A DNA stretch of 20,150 nucleotides from Tethybacter castelli (GTDB taxonomy: Bacteria > Pseudomonadota > Gammaproteobacteria > Tethybacterales > Tethybacteraceae), in NCBI GenBank assembly GCA_036679665.1, contig JAZHEJ010000048.1, forward strand, positions 1 to 20,150, written 5' to 3'. The notes under the pieces were generated by a model that was given only the letters and a program-made list of their open reading frames with translations, did no database searches and was not told where the DNA came from. A program made the position numbers and the translations under genes. Positions 1 to 7,137 of the stretch are shown here, one piece after another (within the stretch, counting starts at the first letter, position 1; every line of letters begins with the position of its first letter).

Positions 1-77
1 ATCTGCATCGGCGCGTTGGGGTATCCGATTCTGCGCTACATGTTCAAAATGAATCATCCCACCGCCTACTACGGCGC
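1..77. repeat. 77-bp terminal direct repeat of 364-440 (assembly artefact)
   Basis: Bases 1-77 are identical to 364-440, inside the AbrB-family gene; the match ends at base 78 (t versus c at 441). The other contig end shows an exact repeat of the same length. 77 is a common assembler k-mer length, so this is most simply a graph-end overlap or the trace of a chimeric read. The open frame running from base 16 into the AbrB gene fuses this copy to the real N-terminus and should not be taken as a protein. Confidence 0.8.
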
Positions 78-78
78 T

Positions 79-1134
79 ATGGCCGGCAACAGCCTGGCCG
101 CGCGCCGGGTTCAAACTTTTGTGATCGCGGCGTTGGGCGCCGGACTGTTTTACGTTCTGCGCCTGCCTTTACCGCTGCTGTTAGGGCCGATGCTAGCTTG
201 TCTGATCGCGGCGTTCGCACGAGCGCAAATCGCCGATTTTGGCTATGTCGGCAACTTTATGCGCACTTTTTTAGGGGTTACGGTCGGAGCCACGATCAAC
301 ATGGAAGTGGTAAATCAGCTGCCGGTTTACGGGCTGTCGTTGATGTTTGTGCCGTTGTTCATTATCTGCATCGGCGCGTTGGGGTATCCGATTCTGCGCT
401 ACATGTTCAAAATGAATCATCCCACCGCCTACTACGGCGCCATGCCCGGCGGCTTGCCTGACGCGCTGATCGTCGGCGAGCTGGCCGGAGCCAACGTGCG
501 CACCCTATCTTTGGTGCACGCGACCCGGGTTTTGGTGACGGTAACGATCGCTCCGATAATCATGGAGATTTTCTGGCAAGCGGATCTTAGCCAACCGCCC
601 GGTCTGCCGGCAAGCGAATCGGATCCGGTCGAATTACTGATTTTCGTTGTAACCGGCTGGGTGGGCTGGAAGCTTGGTGAACGCATCGGCCTGTTCGGCG
701 CCCCGTTGCTCGGACCGATGATTTTGGCGACGATCCTCAGCATAAGCGGGGTGATCACCCAGCGTCCGCCCGCGGAGATTATCTGGGCCGCGCAGTTTTT
801 TGTCGGCGTTGCGGTCGGCGCAAAGTATGTGGGAGTTACCTGGCGCGAGTTCAAAGTTGATGTCGTGGCCGGATTTGTCTATGCGCTCGGCTTAGCTTTG
901 ATTAGCGTCGCGTTTTTTTTGTTGATCAGCGGACTTGGAATTGCGCCGGCTATCGACGCGTTTTTAGCTTTCCTACCCGGTGGACAAGCTGAAATCGTCG
1001 TAATCGCAATCATCGCCGGGGCTGATCTGTCTTATGTTGTGATCCACCATTTATTACGCCTGGTATTGGTGATTATGCTCGCTCCGTTTGCGGCCCGGAT
1101 ATTACCTGGTAATGAGGCCGAAAAACCGCAATAA
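79..1134 (+). CDS. AbrB-family (COG3180) integral membrane protein
   Basis: The protein is about 351 residues and very hydrophobic, with roughly ten membrane segments. It shows the family's internal duplication. The first half has the RLPLPLLLGPM-type segment followed by an MPGGLPDA loop; the second half has GAPLLGPM, then FLPGGQAE and a GADLSYVVIHHLLR stretch. This is the pattern of the membrane AbrB family named after the E. coli regulator of aidB; it is unrelated to the Bacillus DNA-binding AbrB. The true biochemical role is not established. The start at 79 is chosen because everything before it is a copy of 364-440; it gives a family-like length. No convincing Shine-Dalgarno can be judged because the upstream sequence is not reliable. 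The next feature downstream is the AT-rich accessory block, and no terminator hairpin is evident. Family assignment is good; start and function are uncertain. Confidence 0.82.
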   Translation: MAGNSLAARRVQTFVIAALGAGLFYVLRLPLPLLLGPMLACLIAAFARAQIADFGYVGNFMRTFLGVTVGATINMEVVNQLPVYGLSLMFVPLFIICIGALGYPILRYMFKMNHPTAYYGAMPGGLPDALIVGELAGANVRTLSLVHATRVLVTVTIAPIIMEIFWQADLSQPPGLPASESDPVELLIFVVTGWVGWKLGERIGLFGAPLLGPMILATILSISGVITQRPPAEIIWAAQFFVGVAVGAKYVGVTWREFKVDVVAGFVYALGLALISVAFFLLISGLGIAPAIDAFLAFLPGGQAEIVVIAIIAGADLSYVVIHHLLRLVLVIMLAPFAARILPGNEAEKPQ

Positions 1135-1240
1135 ACATTCAAATTCCTTAGATCAGATATGACGATATGCGAAACAATGGGATTTATGTAGCAAAGTCAA
1201 CTGAGACTTGTCCACAGAGCGCACAATTTAAGCACAAGAA

Positions 1241-1268
1241 TAGACAAACTATTTGCAAAGTCTATAAT
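1241..1268 (+). promoter_or_regulatory. candidate sigma70 promoter reading into the transposase remnant and RM gene
   Basis: TAGACA at 1241-1246 and TATAAT at 1263-1268 are separated by 16 bases, one mismatch from the consensus hexamers. Transcription would begin near 1275 and run through the transposase remnant into the restriction-modification gene, which has no clear promoter of its own. The call rests on sequence match only. Confidence 0.45.
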
Positions 1269-1282
1269 ATAGGCTGATTCAT

Positions 1283-1683
1283 ATGCTTTATGGGGAGCGC
1301 AAAAGCCGCGATAACGCCATGCTGGTAACAGAAACAATTAAGGCAACATTACAGGACATTATCCATAAGCATGTTCACTATGGTTCCACTATCTGCACAG
1401 ACGATAACCACTCTTACAAAGGTGTCGCACATTGGAACAAAACCGTCAATTACAGCGCAAGGAAATCTCTCAACGGGATAAAAAGCTTATGGGTAACGTT
1501 CAAGCAGCGTTTCTACGGCACTTATCATTATTGGAGTGCGAAGTATTGCTGCCAGTTTAATAATGACTTTGCGCTCTGCCTGAATGAAAGCAATGTAGAA
1601 GTAGATACCAAGACCGACTGGACGTTTTGTTCGGCAGAATATTCGGCAAGCAAACCCCTTCCTTACCAAGCATTAACAAGACA
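1283..1683 (+). pseudogene. IS1595-family (ISXO2-like) transposase remnant
   Basis: The frame from 1283 encodes the second half of an ISXO2-like DDE transposase: a TDDNHSYKG segment carrying the second catalytic Asp, then NGIKSLW followed by FYGTYHYWSAK. In intact relatives the motif is NGIESFW, so the catalytic Glu appears to have become Lys. The N-terminal zinc finger and first catalytic Asp are missing. Near 1610 a one-base loss shifts the frame: the typical C-terminal sequence DRLDVLFGRIFGKQ is readable in frame 1 from 1612. The remnant is therefore truncated, point-mutated and frameshifted. Its tail runs directly into the start codon of the next gene at 1684, so insertion-sequence decay shaped the 5' region of that gene. 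No terminal inverted repeats were recognised. Confidence 0.7.
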
Positions 1684-2292
1684 ATGATGAATATTACAGA
1701 AAGAGAAGCAGAAGTAGCGATAGACATTCAACTTACAGCTTTAGGATGGCAGATAAATCCGCGAGAATCTAATCAGAATGTATATAAACAACGTCCTCGA
1801 ACGCCAGAACAAAAGAAAGCACTAGGTGGAAAACCGCCTGACTATGTTTTGTATGCGTATTCCGACTCTGATAAGCCGTCTATTGTGATTGAAGCCAAAA
1901 AGCCGAATAAATCTCTAACAAAGGCACTACAAGACGGCATAGACAAATATGCCAGAAAAATACAAGCACCGATTGTCATTGCGTCGGATGGCTGGCGCAT
2001 CAAAACTTGGCATATAGAGAAAGGCGAACCGCTTTTTATTGATGGGCGTGAAGTGGAAGACCTTATCAGCCCAGGAATGACGCAGGTTTTTATCAAAGAT
2101 AATAATTTCAGTAGTTTTTTAAAAGAAATTGCGATTGAACAAAGCGAGTTAATTAACAACTTTAAAATGGCAAACAACATACTTAAAAATGAAGGCTTGT
2201 CCGCGGGAATCGAGCGTTTTTCGGAGTTTGCAAATCTGATGTTTATGAAACTCAAAATGGAAGGGGGGGGGGGGAAACCCCTTGCGACATAG
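1684..2292 (+). CDS. Restriction-modification protein, N-terminal part (HsdR-N-like nuclease domain), out of frame with the rest
   Basis: From the ATG at 1684 (a second ATG follows directly) about 200 residues are encoded. Residues about 1-130 look like the N-terminal nuclease domain of type I restriction enzymes (HSDR_N, PD-(D/E)XK fold): KPPDYVLY supplies the acidic residue near 52, and IVIEAKK about 17 residues later supplies the E-x-K. A helical stretch follows that resembles the N-terminal helical part of HsdM. The frame ends at a TAG (2290-2292) just after a run of 12 G. One extra G, or two fewer, would join it to the methyltransferase frame downstream, giving one protein of about 738 residues. 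An alternative TTG start at 1627 belongs to the transposase tail and is rejected. No strong Shine-Dalgarno is visible. Base composition is AT-rich, unlike the metabolic genes. Confidence 0.75.
   Translation: MMNITEREAEVAIDIQLTALGWQINPRESNQNVYKQRPRTPEQKKALGGKPPDYVLYAYSDSDKPSIVIEAKKPNKSLTKALQDGIDKYARKIQAPIVIASDGWRIKTWHIEKGEPLFIDGREVEDLISPGMTQVFIKDNNFSSFLKEIAIEQSELINNFKMANNILKNEGLSAGIERFSEFANLMFMKLKMEGGGGKPLAT
2263..2274 (+). repeat. G12 homopolymer tract, probable phase-variation switch
   Basis: Twelve consecutive G residues lie inside an AT-rich coding region, exactly where the nuclease-domain frame and the methyltransferase frame part. With 12 G the product stops at 2290-2292. With 10 or 13 G the reading passes without a stop into the frame that begins ETPCDIAGFSWADIQ and continues to 3899. 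Such poly-G tracts in restriction-modification genes are a known slipped-strand phase-variation device, for example in Campylobacter and Helicobacter. A sequencing or assembly error in tract length is possible. Confidence 0.7.
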
Positions 2293-3899
2293 CAGGCTTT
2301 TCGTGGGCTGATATTCAGTCAAAACATGGCATTGCGCTTGTTAAGGCGATCCGTACAATGCTAAATGAATTACGGAAGAAACACAGCAAACTTTTTGAAA
2401 AATCTAAAATCAATAAAGCAAAAAACTTGGAACGTCTAATTGATATTCTTTCCTCTTTCCAGTTGTCGGCAGTCAAGGAAGATGTTAAGGGATTGGCATT
2501 TGAGCATTTTATTCATTCTTATACACGCGGAACAAAAAATGACCTAGGGCAGTACTTCACTCCACGCCATATTGTCAGGATGATGGTTCATTTTTTACGT
2601 CCTCAAATCAACGAAACAATTTACGATCCGTTTTGTGGGACTGGTGGTATGTTGATTGAGTGCTTCCGCTATATCAATCAGCATATTTCTTCACAACGAC
2701 ACAAAGCCATACTGAAAAATAAAACCCTATTTGGCAGAGACAATTCCAGCGTGGCACGGATAGCGATGATGAACATGATCATGTTTGGAGATGGTCATAG
2801 CAATATCCAGCAAGGAGACTCTTACGCAATGCTTGATGAATCGAAGCATAAATACGACATTGTGATTACAAATATACCCTTTTCTCAAACAACAGACTAT
2901 GCCGCTAGCTATCCTGTTGTTCCGTCCGGCATCAAGAACGGCGACAGCATCGGCGTTCAGCATTGTCTTGAAAGCGTAAAGAATAAACCCAGTGGTCGAG
3001 CGGCAATAATAGTTCCGATTGGTTTTTTTTACAAGAAAGAATTGGCAGCAGAACGCAGGCATATTTTTAAGCATTGGCAAATTGAGCGTTTTGTGGAACT
3101 TACCCCGCAATGTTTTCAGCCCTATACGATGCAACAAACTGCCATTATGTTTTTGAGACGAAATACGCCCTTAAAGTCATATTTATATTTTCATGTGAAG
3201 CAGGATGGCTATAGTCAGGATGGATACCGCATTCCGCTTCCCGGCGAAAATGACATAGACAAAACAATGGATGGAATTGGTCCGAAAAAAATCCTCATTG
3301 AAACGAAAGAAATAGCCCGCTTTAAGAGAATAGATTTGATCGTAAGAAAAAATGAAATTCCGTTAGGTGATATTGCCCAAGTAACCGCAGGCGCGGGTAA
3401 TATTTCTCCGAAAACAAAAATTAATGACATCATCAGTGGCACGGAACCGATAATGATGGTTAAAGATCTGGCCCGCAGCCATATAGATTACTCGCTTGAC
3501 TACAGCACATTTGAAATTAATCGAAGTGCCATTGAGAAAAAAAGCCCTTACTTGTTTCCGCAAAATACAACCCTAATTCCAGTAACCGGTCAGGCGTCTT
3601 TAAAAAATCACCGTGCATTGCTTGCCGTGCCGTCTTACGCTACCAGCACATTAGCCGGTATTGAAAGCAAGGGCGATTTTCATCCCTATTGTCTGTTCTA
3701 CTTTTTTCTTAATTATGACGTTGAAAAAATAACCTATGACTTGGGCTACCCGGGCATTTCCACTCAAACGCTTGTGGAAATTGGAGTGCCTAACTATACT
3801 AAAAAAGAAGCACAAGACATTATCAAACGTGTTAGCGATGCCGTTGAATTAAGCAAGCAGCTAAAAAATATACGCAGCGAGATAGAGAAAGAAGCGTAA
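2274..3899 (+). CDS. N6-adenine DNA methyltransferase with C-terminal target-recognition domain (continuation of the RM gene)
   Basis: This frame is open from the end of the G tract; the first ATG is at 2358 and gives 513 residues. The order of parts is: helical HsdM-like segment; N6_Mtase core with YTRGTKNDLGQYFTP, motif I DPFCGTGGML (codons from about 2622) and motif IV TNIPF near 2868 (the usual form is NPPF/NPPY; NIPF occurs in HsdM-like relatives, from memory); then a C-terminal domain of about 180 residues starting IPLGDIAQVTAGAG, which resembles one target-recognition domain of an HsdS subunit and ends in a helical stretch. Joined to the upstream nuclease part this is a single-chain nuclease-methylase-specificity protein, closer to type IIG/BcgI-like enzymes than to classical three-subunit type I systems. 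No helicase-translocase or separate S gene is present nearby. If translated separately from 2358 it could act as a solitary methylase, but no ribosome-binding site supports that start. Confidence 0.82.
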   Translation, partial: ETPCDIAGFSWADIQSKHGIALVKAIRTMLNELRKKHSKLFEKSKINKAKNLERLIDILSSFQLSAVKEDVKGLAFEHFIHSYTRGTKNDLGQYFTPRHIVRMMVHFLRPQINETIYDPFCGTGGMLIECFRYINQHISSQRHKAILKNKTLFGRDNSSVARIAMMNMIMFGDGHSNIQQGDSYAMLDESKHKYDIVITNIPFSQTTDYAASYPVVPSGIKNGDSIGVQHCLESVKNKPSGRAAIIVPIGFFYKKELAAERRHIFKHWQIERFVELTPQCFQPYTMQQTAIMFLRRNTPLKSYLYFHVKQDGYSQDGYRIPLPGENDIDKTMDGIGPKKILIETKEIARFKRIDLIVRKNEIPLGDIAQVTAGAGNISPKTKINDIISGTEPIMMVKDLARSHIDYSLDYSTFEINRSAIEKKSPYLFPQNTTLIPVTGQASLKNHRALLAVPSYATSTLAGIESKGDFHPYCLFYFFLNYDVEKITYDLGYPGISTQTLVEIGVPNYTKKEAQDIIKRVSDAVELSKQLKNIRSEIEKEA

Positions 3900-3910
3900 T
3901 TAGTTAGACA

Positions 3911-4030
3911 ATTCGCTCTTGCCCTGCTGGTGTCACCGGGGGTGAAGCACAAAACCGCCACTTTTGACAATGGCAGACCTGGAACCGCAAGTTCAGGATG
4001 CGGACAGACCGCAAAAAAGGCTTTAATATA
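3911..4030 (+). pseudogene. possible IS30-family transposase scrap in the 3900-4184 intergenic region
   Basis: In one frame the sequence reads LALLVSPGVKHKTATFDNG, resembling the region before and around the second catalytic Asp (TFDNGKEF) of IS30-type transposases. The similarity is short, has no start codon and soon loses resemblance, so only a decayed fragment could be present. The rest of 3900-4184 shows no gene. It becomes extremely AT-rich towards 4184. Confidence 0.25.
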
Positions 4031-4150
4031 GGTTACTGATGAAGTGATGCGGTGTCTGTCAACATTACTACATAATTTCCAAAAAATAATAGACAATATC
4101 AAAAACTAAACATTACAAATAATTGTGTTTTGATAAATAAAAATAATTTT

Positions 4151-4178
4151 TTGTTTTTATAAATTTTTACTTTATAAT
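4151..4178 (+). promoter_or_regulatory. candidate promoter giving a leaderless mRNA for the AAA/DUF4143 gene
   Basis: TTGTTT at 4151-4156 and a perfect TATAAT at 4173-4178 are 16 bases apart. The ATG of the following gene begins at 4185, only six bases after the -10 box, so transcription would start at or next to the A of the start codon. No Shine-Dalgarno sequence is present, which fits leaderless translation. Confidence 0.5.
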
Positions 4179-4184
4179 TGCAAA

Positions 4185-5453
4185 ATGACATACATTCCAC
4201 GCCAACTAACTGAAGATACCCTTTTTGCGCTGAAAAATAACCCTGTGGTATTGATAAACGGCCCCCGCCAGGCCGGCAAAAGTACATTTGTTATCGAAAT
4301 GGCCAAAAAAAAATTTAAAGCTGATTATGTTTCACTTGATGTAGCAACGCAGCAAACTGCTGCTGAAGAGTCTCCCAAATTTTTTCTGACGCGCGGCGAA
4401 GATCCCTTAATTATTGATGAAATCCAATTGGCACCTGCTTTGTTTAGATCTCTCAAAGTAGTAGTTGATGAAATTCGCCTTTACGACAAAGCGCACAGCA
4501 ACAGTCGTTTTTTGCTAACCGGCTCAGCCAGCAATACCGCATTTTCAGAACTACATTATGCGATGGTTGGACGCATGGCTGTCAAAACACTTTATCCTTT
4601 AAGTGTCAGTGAAGCAACAACGAGCGGGGATAATTTTTTAGCGCGACTCTTTGCCAAGGACTTTACCGGCCTCAAGCCCGCTATCGGCAATTTAGATGAA
4701 TTAAGCATCAATACAGCTATCGGACTTGCAACTTATCCGGAAATTTCAGGAAAAAACCCGAGCGAAAAGACCGACTGGTACGAAAGCTATATAACCAGCA
4801 TCCTGCAACGTGATGTGTTGATGATGACGCGACTGCACAAAATCACGGAACTACCTAACCTGTTGCGTACGCTAGCTTCGCAAGCGAGTAACTTAATTAA
4901 CGATGCGAACATAGCACAAAGCGTCGGACTAAATCCGGTAACCTGCAAAACCTATCGTGCTGCGTTAGAGGATATGTTTCTCACCTTTACGGTACCGCCC
5001 TGGCACCAAAATATCCGCAAACGACTAGTCAAATCTCACAAAGGGTATGTTATGGACACGCTATTGTTATGTCACATGTTAGGTTGGAATTTAGAAGACA
5101 TGCAAGAACGTCGGCCTGATCTATACGGACATGTTGTAGAAAATTTTGTGGCAACCGAAATAGTCAAACAACTTTCCTACAGCAAGCTAAGCGGCACACT
5201 GCGGCATTTTCGCACCAGCGACCATAAAGAGATTGATTTTGTGATTGAACTAAGAGATGGAACCCTGGGAGCAATTGAAGTCAAATCCGCTGATAACGTG
5301 AACAATACAGACTTCAAAAACATCAAAATACTGCAACAGGAAATTGGTGATGACCTTATCTGCGGCATTGTCCTCTACCTTGGCAATGATGTTGTCAAAT
5401 TCGGTGAAAACCTATTTGCCGTACCGATACACGCACTTTGGAATAGTTCCTGA
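4185..5453 (+). CDS. AAA ATPase with DUF4143 C-terminal domain
   Basis: The 422-residue protein begins with an AAA_14-type P-loop domain: Walker A GPRQAGKST at 26-34, Walker B PLIIDEIQ at about 75-82, and a sensor-like FLLTGSAS near 109-116. The C-terminal half matches the DUF4143 architecture, ending with EIDFVIEL and GAIEVKSA (about 349-367). This is a PD-(D/E)XK-like acidic/Lys pattern often seen in this family. The length is normal for the family. Members are common, often horizontally transferred and present in many copies; no firm cellular function is established, though links to mobile DNA or toxin-antitoxin-like behaviour have been proposed. The gene stands alone between intergenic regions, is AT-rich like the preceding RM gene, and probably has its own promoter at 4151-4178. 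The family assignment is confident; the role is unknown. Confidence 0.85.
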   Translation: MTYIPRQLTEDTLFALKNNPVVLINGPRQAGKSTFVIEMAKKKFKADYVSLDVATQQTAAEESPKFFLTRGEDPLIIDEIQLAPALFRSLKVVVDEIRLYDKAHSNSRFLLTGSASNTAFSELHYAMVGRMAVKTLYPLSVSEATTSGDNFLARLFAKDFTGLKPAIGNLDELSINTAIGLATYPEISGKNPSEKTDWYESYITSILQRDVLMMTRLHKITELPNLLRTLASQASNLINDANIAQSVGLNPVTCKTYRAALEDMFLTFTVPPWHQNIRKRLVKSHKGYVMDTLLLCHMLGWNLEDMQERRPDLYGHVVENFVATEIVKQLSYSKLSGTLRHFRTSDHKEIDFVIELRDGTLGAIEVKSADNVNNTDFKNIKILQQEIGDDLICGIVLYLGNDVVKFGENLFAVPIHALWNSS

Positions 5454-5648
5454 CAGTCCCAAAAAAATATGCTGCTTGACGCGTGCGAAATATTTTCTTG
5501 ATCAGGCTTAGCAAAAATATCTACACGAAGCTTGCTGTGATGACTTAGCAGAAAACATCGCTGATGTATTTAAGTACCAACATGCCAGGTAATATGGCGA
5601 CTCGTATAATATCAAGCAACCATATAGTATGAATCAAGAGTTTCGAGC

Positions 5649-6368
5649 ATGAAAGTTGTCAGCTTCAAGATATGTCCCTTTGTGCAGCGTGTTACCGCGC
5701 TTTTGGAAGCAAAGGACGTTGCCTACGAGATTGAATATATTGATCTTGGCAACAAACCGCGGTGGTTTCTGGATATTTCTCCCAATGCCCAAGTACCGAT
5801 TTTGATCACTGACGAAAATCAAGTGCTTTTTGAATCGGACGCCATTGTCGAATATCTGGATGAAACGGCAGGCGCTCCGCTTTCTTCTGCTGATCCGGTT
5901 ATAAAAGCTCAGGATCGGGCGTGGTCGTACTTGGGTTCAAAGAACTATCTTTTGCAGTGCGGCGCGCAGCACAGTGCGGATGCTCAAACACTTGATGAAC
6001 GAGCGACAAAACTGACTTCAGCCTTTGCAAAGATCGAAGCGAGGCTTGGCGATACGCGGTTCGCAAGTGGGGACAATCTGAGTATGATTGATATCGCGTG
6101 GTTGCCTATAATTCATCGAACTGAGATCATAAAACGCTATTCAGGATACGACTTTCTGGAGGGATTTTCACAGATGAAACAGTGGCGAAAAAATCTACTT
6201 GCAACCGGACTTGCTGAAAAATCGGTGGCTAAAGATTTTGAAGAACGATTTACAGCTTCTTATCTGGCCGAATCAACTTATCTAGGCCAGCTAGCAAGAA
6301 TAAACGGTAAGGCGTTTTGCTGCGGATCAACTGATTGCACGATCGACGATATGGCCTGTTGCGCTTAA
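5649..6368 (+). CDS. Glutathione S-transferase-like protein with cysteine-rich tail
   Basis: The 239-residue protein has an N-terminal thioredoxin-like domain. CPFVQR at residues 9-14 supplies a catalytic Cys as in omega/glutaredoxin-like GSTs, NAQVPIL contains the cis-Pro loop, and ESDAIVEYLDE is the glutathione gamma-glutamyl binding segment. An all-helical C-terminal domain follows, with the SMIDIAWLP motif typical of GST helix 6. The last 16 residues are unusual: Cys 224, 225, 230, 237 and 238 in a short acidic tail (FCCGSTDCTIDDMACCA), which could bind metal or form disulfides. The start at 5649 gives a normal GST N-terminus. A TATAAT lies at 5605-5610, but no good -35 box was found. The gene stands alone, with base composition between the AT-rich genes before it and the GC-richer transporter after it. 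Substrate unknown; dehydrohalogenase or stress roles are both possible. Confidence 0.8.
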   Translation: MKVVSFKICPFVQRVTALLEAKDVAYEIEYIDLGNKPRWFLDISPNAQVPILITDENQVLFESDAIVEYLDETAGAPLSSADPVIKAQDRAWSYLGSKNYLLQCGAQHSADAQTLDERATKLTSAFAKIEARLGDTRFASGDNLSMIDIAWLPIIHRTEIIKRYSGYDFLEGFSQMKQWRKNLLATGLAEKSVAKDFEERFTASYLAESTYLGQLARINGKAFCCGSTDCTIDDMACCA

Positions 6369-7137
6369 ATCGCGTAGATTAAATTTTAGGCACAGCCCAG
6401 AACAATTTTGACTTTTTATCTGCCGCTGAACATGGTTGAAGATAATCTCAGCAGACACTGATCATTGCATATTGCTTACGGTTCATTCGGCTTTTGATTT
6501 CAAAATATGAATATCGCGAACCATGCATTCACTTGGATACTTTTACAAGTTGTTTTGGCTAACCGACCAATAGAAAAAAACTAAGTTTGTATTAAACAAA
6601 TACTTACCCTACACGCGATTTCAAGCTCTTGGGTGAAGATGTCTCATTTCTTAGTCTAGTTGTTCGTAAACTGACAGTATTACCGCGATTTCTTCCCTAA
6701 AGAAAAAATATATACCACCAAATATGATGACCATCACAAGATAATAAACATACCTCAAACCTTCATCTCCCGCCTGCCTGGATTGACTGAAAAAACTGCG
6801 CTTAATTTATTATAGATGTTGGTCTTTTCCTTTATTAATGTAAGTTTATATCGGTGTTTATTGCGAATCTTGCGTAAGATGCTATTGGCATGGCCCTGTT
6901 GAATTTCGCAAGGAAACTGGGCATAAAGTATATAAACTCCAACATAATGTCTGCCTTAAACCATCAAACTGTGGCACGAACCCTACGCACAAGAAAATGC
7001 GACTTTAACTGAACTTTATTATGATGGGCTGGTGATAACTCAATATATTGCTAGAAATTTGTGCCCTTGTCTAAAAAATACGGTATATTTAATCAAGCGA
7101 TTTATAATACCTTGAAGTAGACCTTGAGGCTTGCATT
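6369..7137. other. 769-bp gene-free AT-rich region
   Basis: No supported gene was found on either strand. One stop-free stretch on the plus strand (about 6843-7013) reads with several Cys residues but has no start codon and no family match I recognise. A TATAAT at 7103-7108 lies 30 bases before the ynjB-like start and may be the -10 box of the transporter operon; a matching -35 is not evident. GAGG at 7126-7129 is a plausible Shine-Dalgarno for that gene. The region may be the remains of decayed genes. Confidence 0.5.

Noticed and set aside
16..78. N-terminal extension of the AbrB-family protein from a TTG at 16
   Set aside because: This stretch duplicates 364-440 exactly and is read as an assembly artefact; the same peptide occurs again in its proper place in the protein.
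432..854. 140-codon minus-strand frame inside the AbrB-family gene
   Set aside because: It is an antisense shadow of a clear membrane-protein gene and has no recognisable domain.
3990..4020. GCGG/CCGC hairpin followed by A-run as a terminator after the RM gene
   Set aside because: Arms are only four bases and the tract after it is A rather than T on the coding strand.
6843..7013. Possible Cys-rich protein in the gene-free region
   Set aside because: A stop codon directly precedes it, there is no start codon or ribosome-binding site, and no family was recognised.
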